A DNA stretch of 6,260 nt from Actinomycetes bacterium (GTDB taxonomy: Bacteria > Actinomycetota > Acidimicrobiia > Spongiisociales > UBA5794), in NCBI GenBank assembly GCA_023336765.1, contig JAMBLL010000132.1, positions 1 through 6,260 of the forward strand, given 5' to 3'. The stretch's first letter is position 1. Every line of letters starts with the position of its first letter. A program made the position numbers and the translations under genes. Shown here in pieces: positions 1-6,260 of this stretch. A model generated the notes under the pieces. That model was given only the letters and a program-made list of their open reading frames with translations, was not told the DNA's origin and did no database searches.

Positions 1-1236
1 CCGATGATCGCAAAGTTCCCAACCGTTGAACAGGTCATCATCATGGGACCGACGGCCGAAGGCTCTGGCATCCCTGGGGCGATAGCGTACGAGGACCTCA
101 TAGCGGACGTGGAACCTGTTACCGAGTGGCCTCTCCTCGACGAAGCCAGCCCCATGATGTACTGCTACACATCGGGCACCACAGGCAACCCCAAGGGCGT
201 GGCGTACACGCAGCGCTCGACATACCTTCACACGATCTCCAACCTAGCTGCGAACCCCATCGGAGCGCATGACAATGTCCTGCCAGTCGTGCCGATGTTC
301 CATGCAGCAGCGTGGGGATATCCGTTCATGGCCGTGACCGTTGGAGCCAAACTCACCTACCCGGGCCCGGACCTATCCGGTCCTGGCCTCACCAAACTGT
401 TCGTCGATGAAGATGTCACCTTCTCGGCTGGCGTGCCGACCGTGTGGCTCGGGATCCAGCAACACCTCGAGGCGAACCCCGATATCGACATCTCCGACAT
501 CTCATACCTGTTCTGTGGGGGTTCCGCCGTACCACGCTCGATGATCGACTGGTTCGAGAAGAACGCTGGTGTACGGGTCGTCCAGGGTTGGGGCATGACA
601 GAAACGAACCCTGTCGCCGCTGCCGCCACGCTCAAGCCATGGATGGAGGACTGGCCATGGGAGGACCAACTCGATGTGTTGGAGACCGCCGGGCGTCCGA
701 TTCCCGGCCTACAGGTCAAGATCGTTGACGAGAACTTCGAACCTCTGCCCCATGATGGGGAAGCCTTCGGGGAACTCCTTATCAGGGGCCCGTGGATCGC
801 AGCCGAGTACTACAACGATCCGCGCTCATCGGATTCCTTCGTCGATGGCTGGCTACGCACCGGAGATGTCTGCAAGATCACCCCCGATGGATATGTCAGG
901 ATCACCGACCGGGCAAAGGACGTGATCAAGTCAGGCGGCGAATGGATCTCGTCGCTCGATGTCGAGAACGCCATCATGGGCCATCCCGGCATCATCGAGG
1001 CGACAGTCGTTGGCCTCAAACATCCGAAATGGCAGGAACGCCCTGTGGCGTTCATCGTTGCCAAGGACGGTGCCGAGATCACCGCTGAGGGTCTCAAGGA
1101 GTACCTCGACGGACGAATAGCCACCTGGTGGATGCCTGACAGGATCATCTTCATCGATGCCATCCCCAAGACAGGCACAGGCAAATTCGACAAGAAGGTC
1201 GTCCGCGCCGAATACGAGAACCTGCTGATGGAATGA
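1..1236 (+). CDS. AMP-dependent fatty acyl-CoA ligase, AlkK-like (5' end outside window)
   Basis: This enzyme activates a fatty acid to its acyl-CoA through an acyl-adenylate, using ATP and CoA; it is probably cytoplasmic or membrane-peripheral and feeds beta-oxidation or lipid synthesis. Numbering from the ATG at base 4, the visible motifs are the phosphate-binding loop YTSGTTGNPKGV (55-66), the adenylate motif QGWGMTETNP (194-203), the hinge region TGD (286-288) with DRAKD (302-306), GGEWIS (311-316), and the C-terminal PKTGTGK, with the expected catalytic lysine at 394. GGEWIS followed by S-x-D-V-E-N is typical of medium- and long-chain ligases of the AlkK type. The frame is already open at base 1. 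The family is usually about 540 residues, so the ATG at base 4 is almost certainly internal and roughly 130 N-terminal residues are missing. The chain length of the substrate cannot be read from the sequence. The gene ends at TGA and converges on the FtsK gene. Confidence 0.93.
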   Translation, partial: PMIAKFPTVEQVIIMGPTAEGSGIPGAIAYEDLIADVEPVTEWPLLDEASPMMYCYTSGTTGNPKGVAYTQRSTYLHTISNLAANPIGAHDNVLPVVPMFHAAAWGYPFMAVTVGAKLTYPGPDLSGPGLTKLFVDEDVTFSAGVPTVWLGIQQHLEANPDIDISDISYLFCGGSAVPRSMIDWFEKNAGVRVVQGWGMTETNPVAAAATLKPWMEDWPWEDQLDVLETAGRPIPGLQVKIVDENFEPLPHDGEAFGELLIRGPWIAAEYYNDPRSSDSFVDGWLRTGDVCKITPDGYVRITDRAKDVIKSGGEWISSLDVENAIMGHPGIIEATVVGLKHPKWQERPVAFIVAKDGAEITAEGLKEYLDGRIATWWMPDRIIFIDAIPKTGTGKFDKKVVRAEYENLLME

Positions 1237-1243
1237 GAAGAAG

Positions 1244-1406
1244 TCCGGCGTCCCCCTTTCAAGGGGGACTGCAGAGGGACGGAGTCCCGATGCAGGGGGA
1301 TCCGCGGTACGGCACACTGCACCACGTAGGTGTGATGGGCTTCGCGTTATCCCCCTAACTCGTCGTAGGACTCCTCGCCTATCCCCCTTGAAAGGGGGAT
1401 TTCGGA
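1244..1406. repeat. MITE/REP-like element with palindromic terminal inverted repeats
   Basis: An 18-base sequence, TCCCCCTTTCAAGGGGGA (1251-1268), recurs as its exact reverse complement at 1382-1399. Each copy is nearly palindromic by itself, with an 8-9 bp stem and a 2-base centre. The match may extend outward: TCCG lies three bases outside the left copy (1244-1247) and its complement CGGA lies three bases outside the right copy (1403-1406). Inside, AGGGGGAT (1294-1301) pairs with ATCCCCCT (1349-1356), and GGGACT (1265-1270) pairs with AGTCCC (1283-1288), so the whole unit could fold into a nested structure. I see no ORF of its own and no clear target-site duplication. The form fits a non-autonomous MITE or a REP-type palindromic unit. 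It lies between convergent genes, where it could also stop transcription from both sides. The mobility is inferred; the symmetry is directly visible. Confidence 0.72.
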
Positions 1407-1420
1407 GCCACAATGACGAA

Positions 1421-1443
1421 GAGCGCCGCGGGCGACGGCGCTC
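1421..1443 (-). terminator. Probable terminator hairpin downstream of ftsK
   Basis: GAGCGCCG (1421-1428) and CGGCGCTC (1436-1443) form an 8 bp GC-rich stem with a 7-base loop. On the minus strand it begins 25 bases after the ftsK stop codon, the expected place for an intrinsic terminator. The RNA after the stem reads UUCGUCAUU, which is only moderately U-rich, so termination may be inefficient or need help. The neighbouring palindromic element could act as a second stop. Confidence 0.5.
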
Positions 1444-1468
1444 CTCTTCTGGCTGGGACTGGCAAGCC

Positions 1469-3715
1469 TCAGCCGAGAATGGTGCTCAGCTCTTCTTCGG
1501 TTATCAGGACGTTGCGTGCCTTCGAGCCTTCGGATGGTCCGACGATCCCCTTGGCTTCGAGGATGTCCATCACCCTTCCCGCCCGTGCGAAACCGATGCG
1601 GAGCTTGCGCTGGAGCATCGACGTCGAGCCCAGCTGTGAACGGACGACAAGCTCGATCGCTTGGCGCATGATCTCTGGATCCTCGCCATCGAATTCCTCG
1701 ACCTCAGCGAGCTGTTGCTGGGCCTGCTCGAACACTTCAGTATCACGATACTTCGCGTCCATCTGCTCGCGAACCCAATCAACCACTGCGTGGATCTCCG
1801 CCTCTGCGACAAACGATCCCTGAATACGCTCAGGTTTCGGATCGCGGCTCGTGACCACGAGCATGTCGCCGAGGCCGACGAGCTTTTCCGCCCCGATGGA
1901 ATCGAGGATGACTCTCGAGTCGGTTTGGGATGCCACAGAGAATGCCAGGCGGGACGGAACGTTCGCCTTGATGACACCGGTGATCACATTCACCGAAGGC
2001 CTCTGCGTGGCGAGTACGAGGTGGATGCCAACCGCTCTTGCCATCTGTGCGATACGCACAATGGAGTCTTCAACAACCCTTCCAGCAACCATCATCAGGT
2101 CGTTGAGTTCGTCAACAACGATCACGATGTACGGGAAACGGTCGAACAGTTCCTCATCGATCCCGCCTGCATCGTACTTCTCGCGATATGAATCGAAGTC
2201 CCGAACACCGGAGTCCGCAAGCAGGTCATATCGGCGATCCATCTCAGAGACTGCCCATTGCAGAGCATCTGCAGCCTTCTTCGGATTCGTGATCACTCTC
2301 GTGAGCAGGTGAGGTACGTCGTTGTACTGACCGAGTTCGACCCTCTTGGGATCGACCAGGATCAGCCTTACCTCTTCTGGAGTGGCCCGCATGAGGATCG
2401 AAGTGAGCAGCGAGTTGATGCATGAGGACTTGCCTGCTCCGGTGGCACCAGCGATGAGCACATGGGGAAGTTCGGTGAGTCGCAACATCCTGGGAGCACC
2501 TGACACATCCATGCCGAGGCTAACCAGCATCGGGTCATGGTCGGCCTGGGCAACGTCTGAACGCAGCACATCCCCGGCCGTGACGAGTTGCCGCCTGCGG
2601 TTTGGCACCTCGATACCGATCGCCGATTTGCCAGGAATCGGAGCCAGTATGCGCACGTCAGCAGATGCCAGTGCGTATGCGATGTCGTTGCTCAGGTTCG
2701 TGACCTTGTTCACCTTCACACCAGGCGCGAGTTCTATCTCGTATCTGGTCACCGTCGGGCCTGGCACGATCTTCGTGAGTCGAGCGTCCACGCCGTGCTG
2801 GTGCAAGGCAGCCTCGAGAGCTTCCCCCGTCTCGCGCAGACCCCGGCCATCGTGACCAGCCTTATTCGATAACGCGAGGATGTCGAGTGGCGGAAGCTTG
2901 TACCCGTCGGTGGATGCACGCTCTGCAACCTTGATCTCGACCTTGGGATGCTTAACGGTCTCCACCTTCACCGCAGGAGTCTTCTTCTTCCTGCGAGGCT
3001 TGGTCTTGGGTTCAGCATCTTCGACGACAGGGCCCGGAGCATCTGTTGCGTCTTCGGTCGGCATGGCATCGGGCGCTTGAGCCATGCCGACCCAGTTCCA
3101 GGAACTCTTGATCCCTATTCCAATGGCGCGAAGCACATCGCCGAGGGACGCACCGGTGAAGAGCAGTGCTCCGACCGCAATGAAGGCGACCATGACAACA
3201 AGGCCGCCCCAGAAGCCGACGAGCCGCTCGACAGGGAAAGCGATCACCGAGCCGACCACGCCACCGGTTTCGCTGACGGACTGCTCAGAGCCGGCAAGGG
3301 GCACGTTGCCCATCATCAGATGGAACATGCCGACCGAACCAGCGAACATGACGAAGACGCCGATGACCGCTCGCACGTTCCCACTGTGCTTGATGATGCC
3401 TATCAACGAGAGGCCAAGGACAAAGAGGATGAGCGGTACCACGAACGCCCACAGACCGAACGCGAGGCGCGTTGCCACTACAGCGGAAGTCCCGAACGGT
3501 CCCGAAAGGCCAAAGAACGAGAGGAGAATGAGCACGCCGATCGCGATGAGGAACACTCCCCATAGGTCTTTCCGGTGGTCACCGAGGTGTTCGCCGAGCT
3601 TCGAAGGGGCTGTCCTCAGCGCGAGGAGCATCCGGTTCGGTTGCTTCGACTTCTTCTGTTTGCGTTGTGTCGCACTCCGCCCCTTGGCCCGACCCGACTT
3701 GGTGCGTGTCGCCAT
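1469..3715 (-). CDS. ftsK: FtsK/SpoIIIE-family DNA translocase
   Basis: This is a membrane-anchored hexameric ATPase that pumps double-stranded DNA through the division septum and helps resolve and segregate the chromosome terminus. The 748 residues show a very basic cytoplasmic N-terminus (1-50), four hydrophobic segments (about 52-70, 82-108, 113-136, 167-188), a short charged linker with RRKKK near 241-245, the alpha/beta motor, and the gamma winged helix (about 682-745) that reads DNA orientation sequences. The motor carries Walker A GATGAGKS (423-430), Walker B IVIVVDE (530-536) and ATQRP (569-573). The length is close to SpoIIIE (about 790) and far below E. coli FtsK, whose linker is much longer. 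The ATG at 3715 is preceded in frame by TGA (3722-3724), so no start further upstream is possible. No purine-rich Shine-Dalgarno sequence is visible. Residue 538 is Asn where DELADLM is the usual family sequence. A hairpin follows the stop. Confidence 0.96.
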   Translation of the reverse strand: MATRTKSGRAKGRSATQRKQKKSKQPNRMLLALRTAPSKLGEHLGDHRKDLWGVFLIAIGVLILLSFFGLSGPFGTSAVVATRLAFGLWAFVVPLILFVLGLSLIGIIKHSGNVRAVIGVFVMFAGSVGMFHLMMGNVPLAGSEQSVSETGGVVGSVIAFPVERLVGFWGGLVVMVAFIAVGALLFTGASLGDVLRAIGIGIKSSWNWVGMAQAPDAMPTEDATDAPGPVVEDAEPKTKPRRKKKTPAVKVETVKHPKVEIKVAERASTDGYKLPPLDILALSNKAGHDGRGLRETGEALEAALHQHGVDARLTKIVPGPTVTRYEIELAPGVKVNKVTNLSNDIAYALASADVRILAPIPGKSAIGIEVPNRRRQLVTAGDVLRSDVAQADHDPMLVSLGMDVSGAPRMLRLTELPHVLIAGATGAGKSSCINSLLTSILMRATPEEVRLILVDPKRVELGQYNDVPHLLTRVITNPKKAADALQWAVSEMDRRYDLLADSGVRDFDSYREKYDAGGIDEELFDRFPYIVIVVDELNDLMMVAGRVVEDSIVRIAQMARAVGIHLVLATQRPSVNVITGVIKANVPSRLAFSVASQTDSRVILDSIGAEKLVGLGDMLVVTSRDPKPERIQGSFVAEAEIHAVVDWVREQMDAKYRDTEVFEQAQQQLAEVEEFDGEDPEIMRQAIELVVRSQLGSTSMLQRKLRIGFARAGRVMDILEAKGIVGPSEGSKARNVLITEEELSTILG

Positions 3716-3732
3716 GGGATGTCAACTCTACA

Positions 3733-3827
3733 GGAGGTCCCGGTCTGAGTAAACGACCTTTCAGAAGAAAGCCGTCAGAAGAGAGCCATCAGCCGTCAGC
3801 TGTCAGCCATCAGCCAGAAGGACCTCC
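3733..3827 (-). other. Inverted 8-mers in the ftsK upstream region enclosing heptamer repeats
   Basis: GGAGGTCC (3733-3740) and its reverse complement GGACCTCC (3820-3827) bracket the first heptamer block. In a transcript running through to ftsK they could pair as a long-range stem with a 79-base loop. The copy nearest ftsK puts ACCUCC in the mRNA, which resembles the anti-Shine-Dalgarno sequence rather than a ribosome binding site. Eight bases is short, so chance is a serious alternative. I found no convincing promoter for ftsK in this spacer. Confidence 0.25.
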
Positions 3828-3867
3828 CAGAAGAAAGCCATCGGTCATCCGTTATCGGTCATCGGTT
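3763..3867. repeat. Degenerate heptanucleotide tandem repeats, two blocks
   Basis: Block one (3763-3818) reads as eight consecutive 7-mers: agaagaa, agccgtc, agaagag, agccatc, agccgtc, agctgtc, agccatc, agccaga. A 10-base spacer (3819-3828) follows. Block two (3829-3863) reads agaagaa, agccatc, ggtcatc, cgttatc, ggtcatc, and fades out by 3867. CAGAAGAAAGCC is exactly repeated at 3762-3773 and 3828-3839, which ties the blocks together. The common core is a 7-base unit ending in (c/g/t)(a/g)tc. Block two runs into the 3' end of the acylase gene and supplies its stop codon. The type resembles the short tandem heptamer repeats known from cyanobacteria and other genomes; the function is unknown and replication slippage is a likely origin. 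Confidence 0.75.
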
Positions 3868-6191
3868 TCCTTCTCCAAGACCAGCGTTTCCCTCACCACC
3901 ATGTCTCTCGCCTCATCGCTCCACGCGATTGACACGGCACCACCGAAACGATAAAGATCGAGTTGGTCGCTGTAGTGGGGAGACATCGGGTTGCCTGACT
4001 GACCGCCGGGAAGCACGAACCTGTTGTCTTCCCACTCTCCCACGTCCACGACCATCCTCATCGAGGCAACGAACGGTGAGTTCTCGGTGGGGTCGAGGAA
4101 CGACACCGCTGCCTGACTCACCGTGTTGGCATCGCCGCCCCACGGGAATGGGCCAAGGTTGAACACCTTGTCCATAGGTTTGCGTTCTCCAACAGGATGA
4201 ACGAACGACAGAGGTCTGACCGTTCCCCAGGCCCATCCGCCGGTATCGGATCCGTAGTCGTCGATGAGACGCTGGACAACCGCTGCGAGCGCCTCCTCGA
4301 TCTCTGTATCCCAGCCTGCGTCGAACCAACCATCCGGCTTCTCCGCCATGAGTTTGGAGAGATGGCCAGTCCTACGGGTGAACAGGATCGATTCTGGCGT
4401 GAGCGCGCTCATGCCTCTTCCCAACGCCCACTCTGCTGTTTGCGGAGCTTTCGCTCGTACGGCGCGCTGGGCCATCGCCACCACGAACAGTTCGTATACC
4501 GTTCCAGGAGAAGACCCGCTGGAGGCAACACCGTCCCAGGTTTCGAGCATCTCAATGGCGAGCATGGCGTTTGGATTCGTTGCGCCACACTCGACGATTG
4601 CGGTCTTCATCTCTCTCCAGGGGATCGGCGTCAGATCCATCTGAAGTCGTCCCGCGCTTTCGAGAGTCCAGTCCTCGCGTTCCGCGAGTTTCTCTGTGAT
4701 CCGAGCAACCCTGTATCCGTCGATGAAGTCATGGCTGATGAACGGGCCATCGTCCCCCTGGAGTGGCTTGTTGTTCGCTGTCGCAAGGAAACCGCACTCA
4801 GGGTTGACCTGACCTGGCAGTTCGTCCACGGACAGCGTCCCATCCTCCCATCCCACCTCAGGATCCCATCCAGGCATCGGGATCGTTCCGTAACCCTTCT
4901 TGCGCACGGGTGCTTCACCTACAAGTTGCCAGGCAATGTCTCCGGTCGTGTCAGCTGACACGATATTGAGTGGAAGGCCTGGCCAGTCGCGATACGACTC
5001 CTTGATCTCGTGCACTGATGTAGCTTTGTGCGTGGTGAGCAACCCGCTCACAGGTCTGGCATCAAGCCAAACCGCTCGCATGGCGATCGATGCTTCTGTG
5101 TCGTCGAGAGCAGGCCCGATCACCGGACCCTGCGGTGTGATGAGGACTTGTTCGACGACGTCCTCACCGCCCTTAACCTTGATCGTTTCGGTGATCGTCT
5201 CACACCTCACAAGGTCCTCACCCACGCGGACGCTGCTCCCATCGGCAGAGATATCTGTCAAGAACAGGTCGGTGTTGTCCGTCAGACCTGCCGTTACACC
5301 CCAGGCACAGTGTCCGTTGAAACCGACCGGTGCGCCTGGCGCACCGACGAGGCTCGCCCCGACAACACTCCACTGCGGTGTTGAAACCCGCGCGAGGTAC
5401 CAATGTGATGGATGACTTGGCTGGAGGTGGGGATCATTGGCGACAATCGGCCTGCCCGAATCGGTTCTGCTTCCCGAGATCGCCCAGTTGTTCGAACCCC
5501 CACCAAGCCCAACGACCTTGCCGAAGAACTCGAGGTCGCTCAAGAGATTGTCAGTCGCCGGACCCGCTGGCTTCCCAGGGGGCACCGTTGCAGGCAACCA
5601 GTCCGGGTAGGTCGGGTCGAGGGCGGTTACGGCATCAGGGCCGTCCTGTGTCAGCATCTTGTATCGAACAAGTTCGCTATCCCAGTTCGATGCGAGAAGG
5701 AACGCCATGAGTTTCATCAACGCGAGAACGTCAGCAGGCTCATAGGGTGACGGTTCCGACCTCAGCAGTGTGAACTCATGGGCCAGCTTCTTCCCGCCTC
5801 GTGTAGCCCCTTGGTACGCTCCACGAGCGTACGCGTCGAGGATGCCCGCTACATCCTTGTCGAGAGAGTCGAACTGGGCGACAGCCGAGCGGTGAAATCC
5901 GATACGTCGCGAAAGCCGGTCGATAGGCAGGGCGTCAACACCAACGAGTTCAGCCAACGTACCCCGAGTGGCTCGCAGGAGGCCTTCCATCTGGAACGCT
6001 CTGTCCTGGCCGTGACAGAATCCGAGTCCGAACCATGCATCCAGGTCGTTCTTGGCATCGATATACGCGACGCCGAATCGATCGCGCCCTATCTGGACCG
6101 TGTCGATCAGTCCGTCCACCGCTATCGAACCGTCGGTCGTGGCCAACCGTTTCCCAAGCGCGATCCGGAACATGTTCTTGACGGTGCTCAA
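3852..6191 (-). CDS. Penicillin acylase family protein (Ntn hydrolase), substrate unknown
   Basis: This family hydrolyses amide bonds, for example in beta-lactams, acyl-homoserine lactones or other N-acyl compounds, after autocatalytic cleavage into alpha and beta chains. In the 779 residues the alpha-like part (about 1-210) contains GLGFCHGQDRAFQME (55-69). The cleavage site and nucleophile are GGG|SNNW, with Ser233 becoming the first beta residue. NDPHL (252-256), GAPGAPVGFNG (283-293) and NPECGFLATANN (463-474) follow. Asn473 would be beta-241, matching the oxyanion-hole Asn B241 of E. coli penicillin G acylase. Near the C-terminus are PFPWGGDANT (681-690) and LPGGQSGNPMSPHY (727-740). All expected active-site elements are present, so it is probably active. 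The start is TTG at 6191, with AAGGGA seven bases upstream and an in-frame TGA at 6204-6206; the ATG at 6173 lacks a Shine-Dalgarno sequence. No signal peptide is seen, unlike the classic periplasmic or secreted members. The last codons and TAA lie inside a heptamer repeat. Confidence 0.94.
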   Translation of the reverse strand: MSTVKNMFRIALGKRLATTDGSIAVDGLIDTVQIGRDRFGVAYIDAKNDLDAWFGLGFCHGQDRAFQMEGLLRATRGTLAELVGVDALPIDRLSRRIGFHRSAVAQFDSLDKDVAGILDAYARGAYQGATRGGKKLAHEFTLLRSEPSPYEPADVLALMKLMAFLLASNWDSELVRYKMLTQDGPDAVTALDPTYPDWLPATVPPGKPAGPATDNLLSDLEFFGKVVGLGGGSNNWAISGSRTDSGRPIVANDPHLQPSHPSHWYLARVSTPQWSVVGASLVGAPGAPVGFNGHCAWGVTAGLTDNTDLFLTDISADGSSVRVGEDLVRCETITETIKVKGGEDVVEQVLITPQGPVIGPALDDTEASIAMRAVWLDARPVSGLLTTHKATSVHEIKESYRDWPGLPLNIVSADTTGDIAWQLVGEAPVRKKGYGTIPMPGWDPEVGWEDGTLSVDELPGQVNPECGFLATANNKPLQGDDGPFISHDFIDGYRVARITEKLAEREDWTLESAGRLQMDLTPIPWREMKTAIVECGATNPNAMLAIEMLETWDGVASSGSSPGTVYELFVVAMAQRAVRAKAPQTAEWALGRGMSALTPESILFTRRTGHLSKLMAEKPDGWFDAGWDTEIEEALAAVVQRLIDDYGSDTGGWAWGTVRPLSFVHPVGERKPMDKVFNLGPFPWGGDANTVSQAAVSFLDPTENSPFVASMRMVVDVGEWEDNRFVLPGGQSGNPMSPHYSDQLDLYRFGGAVSIAWSDEARDMVVRETLVLEKETDDR

Positions 6192-6260
6192 TGGATCGTC
6201 CCTTCAATTCGCGCTCTCCGCCTTCAGTGAGCAGCCCTGTCTTTTCCTACTTCTAGCTGA
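6192..6260 (-). other. Upstream region of the acylase; possible tail of another minus-strand gene
   Basis: Read on the minus strand from the window edge, one frame gives QLEVGKDRAAH then TGA (6224-6226), which could be the C-terminus of a gene lying beyond the window. A second frame is open for 18 codons to the TGA at 6204-6206. The third frame stops at once. Eleven residues are too few to identify anything. If the first reading is real, the gap to the acylase would be 32 bases, suggesting co-transcription. No clear promoter is seen. Confidence 0.2.
6199..6204 (-). promoter_or_regulatory. Ribosome binding site deciding the TTG start of the acylase
   Basis: On the minus strand AAGGGA ends seven bases before the TTG at 6191-6189. 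This is good Shine-Dalgarno spacing. The region before the in-frame ATG at 6173 (GAGCACCGTCAAGAAC) has no such motif, so the TTG start is preferred. Confidence 0.6.

Noticed and set aside
4..6. ATG at base 4 as the true start of the ligase
   Set aside because: The frame is open to the window edge, and about 130 residues of the conserved N-terminal domain would be missing, so it is an internal Met.
931..1413. Minus-strand open frame of 160 codons covering the ligase end and the repeat element
   Set aside because: It is antisense to the conserved ligase C-terminus and begins inside the palindromic repeat; no domain is recognisable.
3629..3631. Internal Met29 as an alternative ftsK start
   Set aside because: The basic N-terminal stretch before the first membrane helix is typical of the family, and the upstream ATG follows an in-frame stop closely, so the longer form is simpler.
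3720..3725. TTGACA on the minus strand, a perfect -35 consensus
   Set aside because: It lies only four bases before the ftsK ATG, so a promoter here would start transcription inside the coding region, and no suitable -10 box supports it.
2948..3752. Two overlapping plus-strand open frames (205 and 222 codons) opposite the FtsK N-terminus
   Set aside because: Both are antisense to the membrane and linker region of FtsK, have low-complexity charged or Ser/Thr/Pro/Arg-rich translations, and overlap each other.
3763..3867. Possible CRISPR array
   Set aside because: The units are 7 bases long, degenerate and contiguous, without the longer repeats and unique spacers of a CRISPR array.
4197..4958. 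Plus-strand open frame of 253 codons opposite the acylase gene
   Set aside because: It lies wholly antisense to a gene with complete family motifs, and its translation is rich in Arg, Pro and Ser with no recognisable domain, as expected of a shadow frame in GC-rich DNA.

Overview
The window holds three protein-coding genes and two pieces of repetitive intergenic DNA. The sequence looks GC-rich by eye. It has one TTG start and a SpoIIIE-sized FtsK. Together with the style of the encoded proteins, this suggests a high-GC Gram-positive lineage, perhaps an uncultured actinobacterium of the Acidimicrobiia type. That placement is an impression from protein style, not a computed assignment.

Layout: (1) 1-1236, plus strand: the C-terminal three quarters of an AMP-forming fatty acyl-CoA ligase of the AlkK-like type, cut by the window edge. 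(2) 1237-1468: a 232-base gap between convergent genes. It contains a compact element of about 149-163 bases bounded by inverted copies of an 18-base sequence that is itself nearly palindromic (MITE- or REP-like), followed by a hairpin placed to terminate the minus-strand gene. (3) 1469-3715, minus strand: a complete FtsK/SpoIIIE-family DNA translocase with four predicted membrane helices, the RecA-like motor and the winged-helix gamma domain. (4) 3716-3851: a 136-base spacer largely made of degenerate heptanucleotide repeats, which run into the last codons of the next gene. (5) 3852-6191, minus strand: a complete penicillin-acylase-family Ntn hydrolase with a TTG start and no recognisable signal peptide. 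(6) 6192-6260: a short upstream stretch with the acylase ribosome binding site and perhaps the tail of another minus-strand gene.

The genes do not form an obvious pathway. The ligase activates fatty acids, FtsK moves chromosomal DNA at division, and the acylase hydrolyses an unknown amide. The acylase and ftsK share a strand, but 136 bases of repeat separate them, so a shared transcript is possible but not shown. I found no convincing new multi-gene system. The most interesting items are the two repeat families and the apparently cytoplasmic acylase.
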